Shown here: piece by piece, positions 10,561 through 21,133 of the stretch
Layout of the letters: each line of letters starts with the position of its first letter
Position numbering within the stretch: the first letter of the stretch is position 1
Assembly (NCBI GenBank): GCA_977006965.1
Contig: OZ345366.1
Coordinates: 1,612,001 to 1,676,000, forward strand
Origin: Phymatolithon calcareum
Taxonomy: Eukaryota; Rhodophyta; Florideophyceae; Hapalidiales
DNA: 64,000 nucleotides
Reading direction: 5' to 3'
The notes under the pieces: generated by a model
What the model saw: only the letters and a program-made list of their open reading frames with translations
Database searches by the model: none
What the model was told of the DNA's origin: nothing
Position numbers and translations under genes: made by a program

Positions 10561-10605
10561 TAAAGAGTGTTACTGAGAGCGTTTAATAAATACTACTAAA
10601 AAAAA
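10561..10605 (+). mobile_element. Very short LINE family-3 3'-end insertion with 14-bp TSD
   Basis: About 45 bp ('ctaaagagtgttactgagag' through 'aataaatactactaaaaaaa') match in reverse complement the 3' terminus of the family-3 LINE at 60406-60452. It is flanked by a perfect direct repeat ATTCAGAGCGCATT, as expected for target-primed reverse transcription that aborted almost at once. Confidence 0.75.
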
Positions 10606-10669
10606 TTCAGAGCGCATTGCGATGCAGATCGGGCAAGATTGTAGAGGCAGATTTCGAGGCTGTGTTTGG

Positions 10670-10800
10670 GGATACAGTAATACAAAGCAGTTTCGCGAGT
10701 AGCCAAAACGATATCCAACTCGGGAACATCTTAGAGACCCCTTAGATGTGGAGTACACCTCGCGTACCTCCAATGAAATCTCGCAATAAAGAAAGAAAGA
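10670..10800 (+). mobile_element. SINE, 3' half
   Basis: It matches the 3' part of the complete SINE at 40845-41139: 'aagcag.ttcgcgagtagcc', 'ggaacatcttagagacccct', 'agatgt', 'gcaataaa'. It ends in an (AAAG)n-like tail near 10785-10800. The tRNA-like head is not visible here. Confidence 0.6.
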
Positions 10801-11013
10801 AATCTTGCATCCAAAATGCTATCCAAGATAACTGGACGAACCGTGGCAAAAGAAGCTCGAAAACCTTCATTCGACGTCGACATGCGCGCCAGAGATTAAT
10901 AATGGAATTGACTTGGGCACATCCTTCACATGGACGAGCACCGCATGGTGCGCGAAGTATGACTGCAATGTGTCAAACTAATCCTCGGAATCACAAACAG
11001 TTCTTAATATCGC

Positions 11014-11220
11014 ACTGTGGTATAGTGGTTAAATTGCCTTCGGGGGTGCGCATATGCCGCCAAGAGAATGTCCTCGGTTCGAATCCCAGGTGTGCCTGTT
11101 ACTGTGAAGATTGGGTCGCAAAAATCGAATTCTCAAGAAGGTCCCTCTGTCAGTCGCTTAGCGCTCTGCGTTTATTGGGTGACGTTCTCCCTGCAGGTGT
11201 ACACGAGTACATTAAATTTA
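11014..11220 (+). mobile_element. tRNA-derived SINE (diverged copy)
   Basis: The tRNA-like head has an A box 'TGGTATAGTGG' and, about 60 bp on, a B box 'GGTTCGAATCC', the internal RNA polymerase III promoter. It aligns with the SINE at 40845. The D and T stems do not pair properly, so it is not a functional tRNA. The body ('gaattctcaagaaggtccct') recurs as a fragment at about 13000-13035. Confidence 0.65.
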
Positions 11221-11379
11221 CTAATTTTGCTGATACTTCAATTTCTCATAGTTTTGTCTGGACAGACGACTCCGGTTTTTTATTTTTTTGATTCATTGAA
11301 AATATCTCTTACCCTTCCCTGGTAATAGCGCCCACGTGGGCGCTCACGCTGTAATCGCTATTGTACAGCTAAAATTTTC

Positions 11380-11567
11380 CCCCTCGAGGTCCCGAAGGAG
11401 ACCAGACGTGAGTTTTTGTAGTCCACTGAATCGTGTTACACCAACAAGAAAAGAATCTCTTCCATAGACAGAATCTAGCAAAAACCTCTTGGCCCTAGGA
11501 AAGTTGCCCCAAACGTCAGCAGATGCGTTGGTAACTTTTAAATAAAAATCTACCTTTCCTTCCTTCT
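11380..11567 (+). mobile_element. LINE/SINE family 6, 3' end
   Basis: The 3' terminus 'gttgccccaaacgtcagcag', 'atgcgttggtaactttt' and 'aataaaaatctacc' is shared with the TSD-flanked insertion at 24568-25001 and a scrap at 27583-27650. It is non-coding. Confidence 0.6.
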
Positions 11568-11829
11568 TTCTATTGTACAGCTAATCTTATTAACAATTGT
11601 AAAACCAGGGAATGTTAGGGACTAGGGAATTCCCCTGGCAAAAACATTGCCTTTTCTGATCACAGTATCGTGTATCGATAGATTGATTCTCTCAATATGA
11701 GCAGCGAGCTGCGGTCGTGCATCCGCACGTTCGTCATACGGTACTGTATCATATGAGCGAAATCCATCCTCAGCGTCCACCCGCATCTCTGCAATCGCGT
11801 CCACCGTTCTCTCTCCTCTTCGCGCGTGC

Positions 11830-12393
11830 ATGGAGACTGTTCCCCTCCTTCGAAAACGCGCACCGACACCCCAGCGGTGCACGCGGTGCACGCGTTGGGC
11901 ACTAGTGGGAGTGCTGCACCTCGTCGGGGTGCTAGTGCTCGTACGGGGCGCGTGGCTTTGGCGGCAAGCGTCACATTCCGAGGGCCGGCCGCGGATTCGC
12001 ACGCTCATGGATGAAAATATGATGGAATATTCAGAATGCATCGCATCCTTTCTCGACGACGTTACAACGTACCAGGATTGCCTTGACATGCACTCTGGTC
12101 GAAAGTGCTGGTTGGACCTCAATCTCATGTCCACTAAGCGCGATTCCCACAATTGTCTCTCGCTTATCACGACTGTTCCAAACGTCAGCGAGAACGCGAA
12201 GATTATCAGGACTTCACATGATATTTGCTATGGATATCTCGTCTCATTTGGCGAGTGCTTCGGGCTCGCCGTTGAGATGGACGAATTTGGTCCTTGCTTT
12301 CGCAGGGAGGTATATGCACGTTTTTGGTTCGTGATCAAGCGCTGTCAAAAAGAAAACGGAATTGACCCGGAAACCATTGAAAGCGTTTGGTAA
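11830..12393 (+). CDS. Small Cys-rich type II membrane protein, uncharacterised
   Basis: 187 aa, family not recognised. The basic N-terminus has two Cys, then one hydrophobic segment at about residues 24-44 (WALVGVLHLVGVLVLVRGAWLW) flanked by Arg. This suggests a signal anchor with a lumenal or extracellular domain of about 140 residues. That domain has eight cysteines (70, 84, 93, 109, 133, 143, 156, 172), an even number that could form four disulfides. Codon use is regular and no introns are needed. ATG 11830 is a reasonable start. The stop codon is followed within a few bases by an inverted organellar rRNA fragment, so the native 3' end may have been replaced. Expression evidence is absent; the call rests on the ORF's length and composition. 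Confidence 0.5.
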   Translation: METVPLLRKRAPTPQRCTRCTRWALVGVLHLVGVLVLVRGAWLWRQASHSEGRPRIRTLMDENMMEYSECIASFLDDVTTYQDCLDMHSGRKCWLDLNLMSTKRDSHNCLSLITTVPNVSENAKIIRTSHDICYGYLVSFGECFGLAVEMDEFGPCFRREVYARFWFVIKRCQKENGIDPETIESVW

Positions 12394-12395
12394 CT

Positions 12396-12650
12396 GGTGT
12401 GACATGCACAGGTGCAATTGACTCTCAGGGAAGGCTTCTATCAACACCTGTACTAAAATGTATAAAAATTGGTAAAATTTCGTGCGTATAGTCGATTTAA
12501 ACCACATGGTCCGCTGCTTGTATAGGTCCCCGTCAATTCCTTTGAGTTTTAATCTTGCGATCGTAGTTCCCTGGTGGTGTGTTTAACGCGTTAGCTACAC
12601 TTTAAACTAATCCAAAAGTAAACTTCTTCAGCTTGTCAGTTGTAGTTTAG
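12396..12650 (-). pseudogene. Organellar small-subunit rRNA fragment inserted in the nucleus (probably mitochondrial)
   Basis: The reverse complement contains the universal 16S core 'AAACTCAAAGGAATTGACGG' (the 907-region primer site). Upstream of it is 'GTAGCTAACGCGTTAAAC' and downstream 'CATGTGGTTTAAATCGA', then 'TACGCACGAAATTTTACC'. These occur in correct order and spacing for bacterial-type SSU rRNA. 'CGCAAGATTAAAACTC' and the AT-rich variable parts favour a mitochondrial rather than plastid source (inference). Only about 250 bp are present, so it is a NUMT-type insertion and not a working rRNA gene. Confidence 0.85.
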
Positions 12651-14455
12651 TGTCAGAAGGACCTTCTTGAGAAACAAAAAAATACTCCGCATCTACCGTC
12701 CAATCTGCCGCGTTGGCCATCCAATATTTCGTGACGGCTTTGGTTGACGGCGTCAACAGGGAGACAGGATGTGAGAGTCATTTGAGCTATTGGCCTACTG
12801 ATATTCGCGAACTTTTGCAAAATGAGCATGGATTGACAATGCTAGGACAGCATGAATACGTATAGCTATTCCGCTCAAAAAAGTCTCCAAAATTGTACAA
12901 AATTTTCGATGTCACTTTCTCCTGTCCCAACGTTGACGATCAATGCAGCCTTTCGAAAATTTTCGGACCGACCCTGTGAACATACGCGGACGGCGATTGT
13001 GCTCTGAAGATTGAATTCTCAAGAAGGTCCCTCTGTCTGAGATGTGACGCATACAGTAGTTGGGGTTTTACCAGTCCCATTTGGAGCGTTGGATTCGTAC
13101 AGTATCATAGCCTTGTTTCCGCAACGTGGAGTTGCTTACTGTCCCTTCCGGGCACTACAGTGCTGTACTGTAACGGTACAGTAGATGAACTGCTTTTCGG
13201 TATGATAGAGCAAAATCGCTGGGGCTGGATATGATGCATACAGTAGTGATTCAAGAGGAAGATTAGATGGGATGACACTCCTTCGTACACGTGTTATTTT
13301 CATCACTTGCCCTCACCCCCTGCGCCGTATCGGAAAGGGCGTCGGGCGGGCAAATCGGGAGCTCGATGCGCTCCGCGAAACAGCCTCAGACAGAAGTGCC
13401 TTCCACCAACACCAGGTTGATTGATGAAAAATTCTGCGCCCTTCTTATCAAGCTTTTCCCAGAAGCTCCGATAGCTTGCATTTCTGTAAATGAGTGCAAT
13501 GTCACGAGCGTTGTTGCACTACAAGCGACCTAAGACGGCATGCGTGCATGCTTGACTACAGCCCAATCACCCCTATGTGGAATACAATTGAAGTATTTTC
13601 GCATCTCCGAGGAGGAAAAAACGCTGCATTTGTCTCGAAAAGCAGTGAGTCGCATTGCTAGCACTCCTGATGCGAAACGATCGGCCAGGGTAAACGCTGG
13701 CTGGACGGCATTTTGGCTACGGTACATGAAGCCGAGCTTATTCCGCATGTTTTGAACTATTTTACTTGCAGTCGCACAGTGGTGATGCGGATCCGGTTTG
13801 AATTCAGCCTGGTATTGCAGCTCTGCACTGCGAGCCAATCCTGCACACGTTCGGGGAATGAGCATGACGTCGACCGCGATGATGCACGATGCATGGACAG
13901 ATTCTCATCTTAAGCTTGCGTGCATAATCCAGTCTCCTTACGGCACATGCAACTACAGCTGGCGAAAGCGGAATGCATCTGCGAATGAAAAGAGGAGATG
14001 ACATCCCCTCTGTGTCAGAAATCCAGTCGGTTGCAGAGCGGAAGCGAAAACATATTTCTTGCAGCGACAACATGTCAAAGTCAACTTTGCATGACCTGCT
14101 CGCAGTTCAGAGTCCTGCGGCGGCAAAAATGATTCGGTCGTCCGTTGCCGATTTCTTACCGCATTCGTATCAATCGCTCGAATCTCTCTCCTACCAATTC
14201 ACTAACTGCTGAATCCAGAGAGAGTACTAATGCACAGGGGCGTTTGCAGTGCCGGCGTAAAACACTCAACACGCCGAAAATCTCGTCATCGTAACCACTA
14301 CACTTTACAAATACCATACTGTTCTCCAACTAGGATAAACACTCAGGACAAGCTCTCCCTTCAAAGTCTGCCTTCTCCCGCCATCGCCTCCACTGCATTT
14401 TCATCGCATTCATCACCACACCGCCGTCCGCTCCCCTCCCGACCGAGCAACGGCG
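12651..14455. other. Mostly unrecognised; one SINE scrap
   Basis: A 30-bp SINE-body fragment ('gaattctcaagaaggtccct') lies at about 13005-13035. Around 13140-13200 there are several TACTGTA/TACAGTA words. ORFs at 13291-13533 and 13973-14212 (plus) and 13530-13865 (minus) have no motif. They might be exons of an unknown gene, but no convincing splice model emerged. Confidence 0.3.
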
Positions 14456-14905
14456 CTACGTTCTGCGCGATGCCTTGACAGCAATGCCAAAAGCGGCAGC
14501 CGCCAGTCCGGTGCGCACGTGATGCAAGTTACAGAAGCGCGTAGCGATAAGAGCAGTATCGGCGTCATCTGCCGCACGAAGCGCGGCAATGTCCTCGCCG
14601 AGCACGAGGCCGGTGTACGGCCCGATGGCCAGCATGCACGCGCCGCTGGCCAGCCAGATGCGGTCGCCGGTGGCCGCGAACGCCGCGCCGTGCGCGAGTG
14701 TGCCGGCCGTGATGAGCGGCACCATCATGTCGCGGCCTGCTGGCCACCACGCGCTGAAATGAGCTTTCAGAAGTTCCACGCGGCCGGCGCGCACGTGCCG
14801 CAGCAGGGCGCGTACGTCCACTAGAGATACGAATAATAGCGCGCCGGTCGCCAGACCGGCCGTTGCTGTCGCGGCTGCCGCTGTGACTGCTGCTCCGTTC
14901 TTCAT
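14456..14905 (-). CDS. DUF1772-family four-TM membrane protein
   Basis: 149 aa from ATG 14905 (MKNGAAVTAAA), the usual DUF1772 length. The hydrophobic stretches are at about residues 5-29, 61-79, 83-103 and 129-145. Family hallmarks are the 'GALLFVSLVDVRALL' first helix, 'FSAWWPAGRDMMVPL' before TM2, and 'RFCNLHHVRTGLAAAAF' in the last helix. DUF1772 proteins are small integral membrane proteins; the fungal anthrone oxygenases belong to the group, but most members have no known function. A longer frame extends upstream to 14998, but residues before M32 look non-family. GC is markedly higher than in the flanks. No partner genes are adjacent. Confidence 0.75.
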   Translation of the reverse strand: MKNGAAVTAAAATATAGLATGALLFVSLVDVRALLRHVRAGRVELLKAHFSAWWPAGRDMMVPLITAGTLAHGAAFAATGDRIWLASGACMLAIGPYTGLVLGEDIAALRAADDADTALIATRFCNLHHVRTGLAAAAFGIAVKASRRT

Positions 14906-14998
14906 TGCTGAGAGGGGATTGTGGGGCCAGGCGATGCGGTGTTTGGGGAATGGTAGAAGACGGGGAGTTCTTGTCTGATGGCGCGCCATGTGTGCCAT

Positions 14999-16742
14999 CG
15001 GAGTTCGCCTTATTGGGCGATTGGGGAGTGAGACGCCCGCACTGTACGAATGTTTTTATTGGGCGGAGTGACTCTCTAATATATATTTATATGTAATGAG
15101 AGGTAGAGAGAACAGATCGGCTGTAACAACTATCGGTTCATTCGCAGTTGTTTTAGCTTCGCTCAAGTTGACAGCCATCTGGGCGCACTACAGCAGGCCT
15201 GATGCCGGCACAAAAGCGAGAAGGCGATCAATCAAAGACTGCTGACTGACACGTGTCCGATCTCAAGTTTTCTTCTGGGAACCAATTTCTCACAGTTGTT
15301 GACACATCGTTCCATTTACTTATCAACTTCGCGTGGCGGAAACAAATGCTTCGGGCGCGGGCCAGGTTGAAAACGAAGCGAGCAACAAGCATCGTTAGCA
15401 GTTCTTCCAGTCACTTCGCGGCGAACGCTGCAGACATAATCGTGCAGCCATTTGACGCCAAAGGCGGGTCCGCGCCATGGTTACAGAAGATTCCGGCTGC
15501 AGTCGCAGATCACGCAACTCATTTGTCAAGTTTCGCTTTCATCTTTTTGTTTTGAATCTCTTGCCCTTCTCCTGTGGTGCCTCTGCAAATCTCAACTCGA
15601 GAAATTTACCCACCCTTCGTTTCTCTCCCAGCTCGGAACCGGGATAAGGCCTCGCCGAATTGGAACCGCGCGCATCGGTGCATTCATCTCTGAGTTGACC
15701 TGATATACCGGGCTATCTCAGGCCAACAATCCCTGGATTTAGTTCACTGCCACTGGACCCCGTTTTTTTGTCATGGTGTATCTTCTTCATTGTGGGTGCC
15801 AATTTTGGCTCGGCGACAGCGTGACCTATTACTATAGTTTCCTCTCACCGGCTTGGGCTATTTGAATGGGTAACCGTACCGATGTCTGTGGCAATCGCTA
15901 ATGAACGCCCTTTGAGGATGCGCCCTCATCCGCGGAGCTGCGAGTCGGCGATGTTGATGTGACTGACGGAGCTGTGCGACGCCCTGCATATGTCTTGTGG
16001 TGCGATTTGAAGGCTTGCCTTACACATTGTTGTATTCATCAAGTCAAATATCAAATTTTGATATTTGACTTGATGATGAATACAACAATGTTTCGTCCTT
16101 CGAGCAGGTTTGTGAAGGGCTAACTTGTCCATCTATCTCAGACCGCGTACACCCGTTTACAGCTCTCGTCGGGCATTGCGAGAACATATTTGCCGTCATT
16201 CGGGCTGTGTTGGCGAACCATTTTTCTAATTAACACATAGGACATACCGACACACTGCGCAGGCAGATCACACGAAAGTTATCTGATGAGGCTGTCTGAA
16301 CTGCGTTTCTCTGTCTTGATCGTGTTTATGCTGCAGGAAACAATGCTTCTACCCACTCCCTTAAACGGTCATTTCTTAATTTTTCCTGACCCTGCTCCTT
16401 TTCCGCGGCACTCCTAAAATTACATCTTCCGCCTTTTGCAGTCATGCATCCATAATCAACGCAAGGTCATGAATAATATCAGCGTATTTGCTAACGATCT
16501 CCTGAATCTTTCCAAATATCTCGTATCAAACCAACTAACCCACGATGACCACGCTGCAAACCGAAATTCTCGTCACTCACGGACAAAAACCACTTCCTTT
16601 ACTGTTAACAAAGCCTTTCGATCTTGCACTCTAAATTGATGCTGAAGCGAGACAAAGGGGCGACTGATTTCGCCTGCTGCCTAGATGCTCATTTGAGGGG
16701 ATCGCTTTTGCACAGCGCGACAATGCCCCACCGCGGCCTTTC
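14999..16742. other. Intergenic with one long foldback
   Basis: Apart from the hairpin at 16024-16092, I recognise nothing. A plus ORF at 15253-15555 (100 aa) and others are motif-free. Part of this stretch is the 3' flank of MED15-like gene A; no equivalent of gene C's C-terminal domain is encoded here on the minus strand. Confidence 0.4.
16024..16092. repeat. Long foldback hairpin
   Basis: The left arm 'cattgttgtattcatc' + 'aagtcaaatatcaaa' is the reverse complement of the right arm, apart from one 3-nt insertion. About 31 bp are paired with almost no loop. The copies are too identical for chance. Options are a snap-back duplication or a small-RNA precursor. Confidence 0.75.
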
Positions 16743-19300
16743 TCAAGTACTGGATAGCAAGTCGTCACACCTTGGTTTCTTCGCAGGACGCATACCGTCC
16801 TCAACGGGGGGTTGATGCATGGTCTTCCCTATCATAGCTTCGTCTTCATCTATCTTGTTTTGGATTTCGTGCTCAGGGAAAGGCCTTTTCTTCCCCGTTG
16901 AAACCTGAAAAGAAAGAGCGCAACTACTCCCATCTCTCAAGGCCCTAAAGGTGTCCTTGATACGTTCCGCCTTTTCCCACTCTCGCTGCTCGTCGAGGCG
17001 CTCTGCACACTCAAGTGCAAAGTTCGTGGATGACTCCAAATGCCGGATAGCTTCCTCCAATGCGGCGAGAGGAGGGGGTGGCGCCACAGGCGCTACTGTC
17101 GATTCCATGCACGTGTCTTGAGCGCCGACACATTTCGCTCCTTGCTGCAGCGTTGCATCACCAGGTTGTGCTTGATGTGCATTAATCAGACTCGGCATGC
17201 TAGCAGGGACCGATTGGGCACCGTGACCTTGTGACGGTATCTGCAGGGGCACTGCACCGAGTCCACGTGCGCCAGGACCAGAGCTCAGATCGAGAGGAGG
17301 TTTTAGAAGAGGAGATACCTGGCGCTGCGAATCTTGAGCTTTGGAGACGTTCTGCACCTGAGGCATTGACGGAGATCGGCGTTGTTTTTTCTTAGGATGC
17401 GCTTGCTGGCTTGGGTCCCTGCAGCGTTTTGTTCCTGCATTCTGAACTCCTTTTGAAACGCTTTGGGCCTCCATTACGCTCTTGGTCTGTGAAATAACAT
17501 GCCTGCTGAAGCTGTCGGCTGTCTTGAGCCGGGTCGCCGTTACAAGAGCTGGCACCTTGGCGGAACGTTCGAGGTTGACAATATACAAGCAATAATCCAA
17601 ACATTCCCAGAATATTGCTTGGGCCTCCGGTGACTGAAGACCCACAATAGTCTTAGCTAATGGTGCCACTTGGTGGAGATCGGCTCTGTACTTTTGTTGC
17701 AAGAGCGTTATTTCTGCCCAAAGACTCTCATCGGAGGGAGCTGGCAATTGTTTTCCATCGACTTGGAGGTTGCCTTGTGTTTCAGATCCGTTCTCAGGTA
17801 TAGAACCCACGTCTTGCTGTAACGGGCGATACGGGCCCGTCTGCGAGGGTATCGCCAGATTAGAATTGCTATGGACCATGGGCAAAGTCGAGGAAGCTTC
17901 AATACCAGCGCTTCCTGGGTGCATGGAAGCAGGAGCTCCCAGTGTAGTCGATGCACGAGCGGCTGCAGTTTGCACACCAGTGATTGACTTCGGGTGTCCT
18001 TGCTTGGTCTTCGGAGTATTGTTTTTTGCACGGGCCTTCCGTGATCTGTGCTTAGTTTTCCCCCGATTTCCCTGAGAACTTTCCGCACTTGGTTTGGCGT
18101 TTGAGGAAAGCATCGGTGTACCAGCGATAGTGGCTTGGACACCGGTTTTTGAAGGCTTTTGTCCTTGGCTTGCTTTTTTCGCAGGGTTTTTTGCGCGGGA
18201 TCTTGTACCTCCTTTGTTGGTCTTCGCGCGACCACCCCGAGCGCCCATTGCCGCAGAACTTGATCCACCTCGAGCCCGAGGTTTGGAAACCCTTGGAGGC
18301 TTCTAAAACAGCAAGGAATTAATAGAGACGAGATTAGAAACACAAGCACATGTGCAGCGCAAAGCTACCACAAGGAGTGAAAGCGCAATGCAAGACGTAC
18401 CTTAGCTGAAACTTCTTTGGCTGGATTTTTCTGCTTCTGTGTCGCTTCAATGTTGGATTGATTGGGAGCCATTTGTCCAAGTGCTTGTGGAAACTGTTGG
18501 ATATGGGGCGGCTGAAACAATACCTGCTGCTGAGCTTCCATGAGGCTCTGATTCGGAGCCATTTGTGGACGATCTTGGAAGTAAGGCTGCTGCGCTTGAA
18601 TGGGCACGGTTTGGGCATTATCTGCAAACAGCTCCAGCAGCCGCTCGTATTCAATCTGCTCGAGGTGTGACAATTGTTGTTCCCCACTCTGGACGTTGGA
18701 TTGTTGCATCTGCTGGCCCTGAGCGTCCTGCTGTCCCGGGGCTTGCATGTTGTACGGATTGTTCTGCTGCATCTCAATTTGCTGCGCTAACATTTGCCCG
18801 TGCTGACCTTGCATATGGTAAGGGTCGTATGCCATGAAAGTCATGTTCCCATTCACGTCTTGCTGCTGGTCTCCAACATAGTGCTGAGGATTGATCTCAA
18901 ACTGATGCGGCACAAACTGCGACTGCACGTCGAGCATCTGTTCTTCTTGTGCCGCGTTCAAATTCTGTCGTTCTTCAAAACTGTTTTCCACTTTCGCCAT
19001 ACCCTCTGACAGGCGGCACATATATTCATCTTTGCTCTTCGCCATGTTATACACTCCTTTCTCGAAGTCGCTGATTTTCTCCTGAAGAGAACGTGCGGGG
19101 ACAATGGGGTAGAGGTCTACACGATTTGAAAATTGAAAAGAGGGCAAAAAACGATTAGTCGACAGGCGCACCACAGCGAGGATTGCAAACGAGAAATCGC
19201 ACTTACTTGTGGCCTTGTCCACAAGTTTTTGACATTGTTCAAGGCGGTCTGCGTGAGTCACGGAAAGAGTCCAACTGCGATCGTTCAAGGAGTCCTCCAT
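16743..19300 (-). CDS. MED15-like protein A (KIX domain, Q-rich), lacking the MED15 C-terminal domain
   Basis: Three exons (minus): 19207-19300, 18401-19116 and 16743-18302. Introns are 90 and 98 bp, GT..AG, giving 789 aa. Exons 1-2 build a KIX-type domain (~residues 9-72: 'RSWTLSVTHADRLEQCQKLV', 'PARSLQEKISDFEKGVYNMA', 'SKDEYMCRLS'). This matches the plant/animal MED15 pattern W...R...L...P...L...FE..VY..A.S..EY. A Gln/Met-rich region fills the rest of exon 2. Exon 3 is basic and low-complexity, with a conserved block 'LLQQKYRADLHQVAPLA'...'CLYIVNLERS' shared with gene C. MED15 is a Mediator tail subunit whose KIX domain binds activators. Unlike gene C, the frame stops at 'AKKPRCDDLLSST', so the C-terminal Mediator-anchoring domain is missing. 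ATG 19312 is four codons upstream; ATG 19300 aligns with copy B and gives MEDSLNDRSW. Confidence 0.75.
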
Positions 19301-19781
19301 GGTTGCGCACAAGGGCGCGGCAAGGTTTTCGTGAGCCTAGGTAGGGCAACAAGGTGCGCCGGGGATGGCGTGCTCAGAAAGTAATCAAGGTGGTCAGACG
19401 GTGCTCGTTTTATAAGGTTCGGAGAGGGTGAACAGAGACCGGAGCCAATTAGCACTGTAGACGCCACTTTTAGTGGCACTCAGTGCTGAAAGTCAGGATT
19501 ATTGAAAATGAATTTATAGTGCAGATCCACTGTTGTACAAAGCGCTCGTTGTTGAAAGACAGTGCAAAGCGCTCGGAATTTAACAGGTCACAGGAATATG
19601 CGAAATGAGGGCATACCTCAACAATTTTGGTGATGTGGCGATTTCATGTCCATCGGATAAGAGTACTTAGCCCAGAATGAGGAGAATACTTGATTTACGA
19701 CAGTTGGTAGCACAAGAACTGTAGCCTGAATAATGTGCAAATATTGGACCAAGTGGCAATTGAAAATAGCACCGGGCCAGC
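18397..19781. repeat. Segmental duplication, copy in MED15-like gene A
   Basis: This 1385-bp block (promoter, exon 1, intron 1, exon 2 and four bases of intron 2) recurs in the same orientation at 28840-30224, about 98% identical, including non-coding DNA. Confidence 0.95.
19408..19416 (-). promoter_or_regulatory. TATA-like element of MED15-like gene A
   Basis: The minus strand reads CCTTATAAA about 110 bp upstream of ATG 19300. It is duplicated with copy B (about 29851-29859), and gene C has a TATA-like word at a matching distance. Confidence 0.4.
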
Positions 19782-21120
19782 CAGTTGTGGGGTCCAAATT
19801 AGCGCACGAGAGCTGTGCATAAGTTCACATGTTCGAAGATTGCCGGTACGAGTGGCGTGGCGGCCTCATCACGAATAGGACTCCCTGCCTTACTGAGTGC
19901 CACTCCCGGCGTCAAGACGTCATGAAAATTATTCAAACTGAATGCCTCCTGTCTCTCGGCCCTAGTAGCAGCAGAGAATGTGAAAATCGTATGTATGCTG
20001 CAGTTCCATCGCCCTCGAATTGCATAGCACAAAAGACTAAAACGTCAGCAGTGATCATGCCAGTAACCGACCGCGCCATCATATTTTCTTTGACGGCGGA
20101 GACGGCGCCACTATATTCGTGTCCGCCTGCATAGTCTGCGACAAGAGACGTCGACAGGTCTCCCGTGACGAGCTTCACTAGATTTGCACAACGCATCATG
20201 CTCTTGCCCGTGCACTCTCATCAAGTGAATGCCTTGCAGTCACCGACACCAATGCAAATATAACTTGCGGAAACACTTCATCTGCGAACACAGAACTCCC
20301 ACAGCCTCGGACGCGGATCTCAATCTCTATCGGAATAAGCAAAAATTTAGAAACCGGTGTTCTCCTGCTGGTGCGGAACGGAAGAGACATCGGAATGTGT
20401 GCCGCGCTTGATACTATCTAATTGCCCTGCAGACCATGGGCTAGCTCTTCAGTTTTTTCTCCGTCGCTTCGTTGCGATGCTCGTACGCGATCTTGTCCGC
20501 AGGCTTGGCATTAGGAGAAGACTCTCCAAAGATGCCGGAACGTGAGCAAATAGTGGTCACTTGTTCGCATTAGGCGAGAGGATGCGATTGATAACGTGAT
20601 TTAAAAAGAATAACCAGCAATTAGGAGTTGGGCGCAATTAGTTTAACGGGATATTACAATTTCAAGGAACGCAGAAGAACGTTTATCAAACAATCGAAGC
20701 AGGGACGAAGACGAATGTCCCAAGCCTCGAAGAGCAAAGGCACGCAATGAACCACGTGTAAAATACGGTTTGACCGCAGCACCGTTCGGCCGCACGACCA
20801 CCCGTTTCAACGAGTGTCCTGGATATTGTCATACCCAACTCGAAGCCCGCAGTAACCGCCACAAGTGCCGGTCCAGCGGCGACCAACACTGAACCTAAAT
20901 CAAATGTCTCGGAAGGCACCTAGCTCAGGATCATAGCACCTGCCAAGCCGTGAGCTCACGCATCTCAACGGCGAGAAACGAAGGTGCATCCGTGCAACAT
21001 CTGCATCCGTCCGCTCGACCGCATCGAGAAATCGTTTCTTTTGTTTCTCCCACCCTCCCATCCCCTTGGCGTTCTTGTAGACTAGTTCAGGGAAGCGGAA
21101 GTCCAGGGTTTGACCAGGTC
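19782..21120. other. Unrecognised sequence with one diverged repeat
   Basis: A block at 20654-20812 is similar to 39933-40095, with shared 'gggacgaaga.gaatgtcc' and 'ccgcacgac'. No conserved reading frame is shared by both copies. The other ORFs are short and motif-free. Confidence 0.45.
20654..20812 (+). repeat. Diverged repeat, copy 1 (copy 2 at 39933-40095)
   Basis: The two copies align over about 160 bp with frequent substitutions. In copy 2 the plus strand is open (39922-40245, acidic 107-aa ORF, 'ENGAEEEVCLDSEDN'), but in copy 1 that frame is broken. The nature of the repeat is unknown. Confidence 0.6.
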
Positions 21121-21133
21121 GAACTCTGGATGG

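Noticed and set aside
11014-11100. Functional tRNA gene
   Set aside because: A and B boxes are present, but the T and acceptor stems do not pair and the sequence continues into a SINE body.
17708-18777. Minus ORFs 17708-18349 and 18334-18777 as separate genes
   Set aside because: They are alternative frames over MED15-like exons 2-3; the chosen frame is supported by homology with gene C and copy B.
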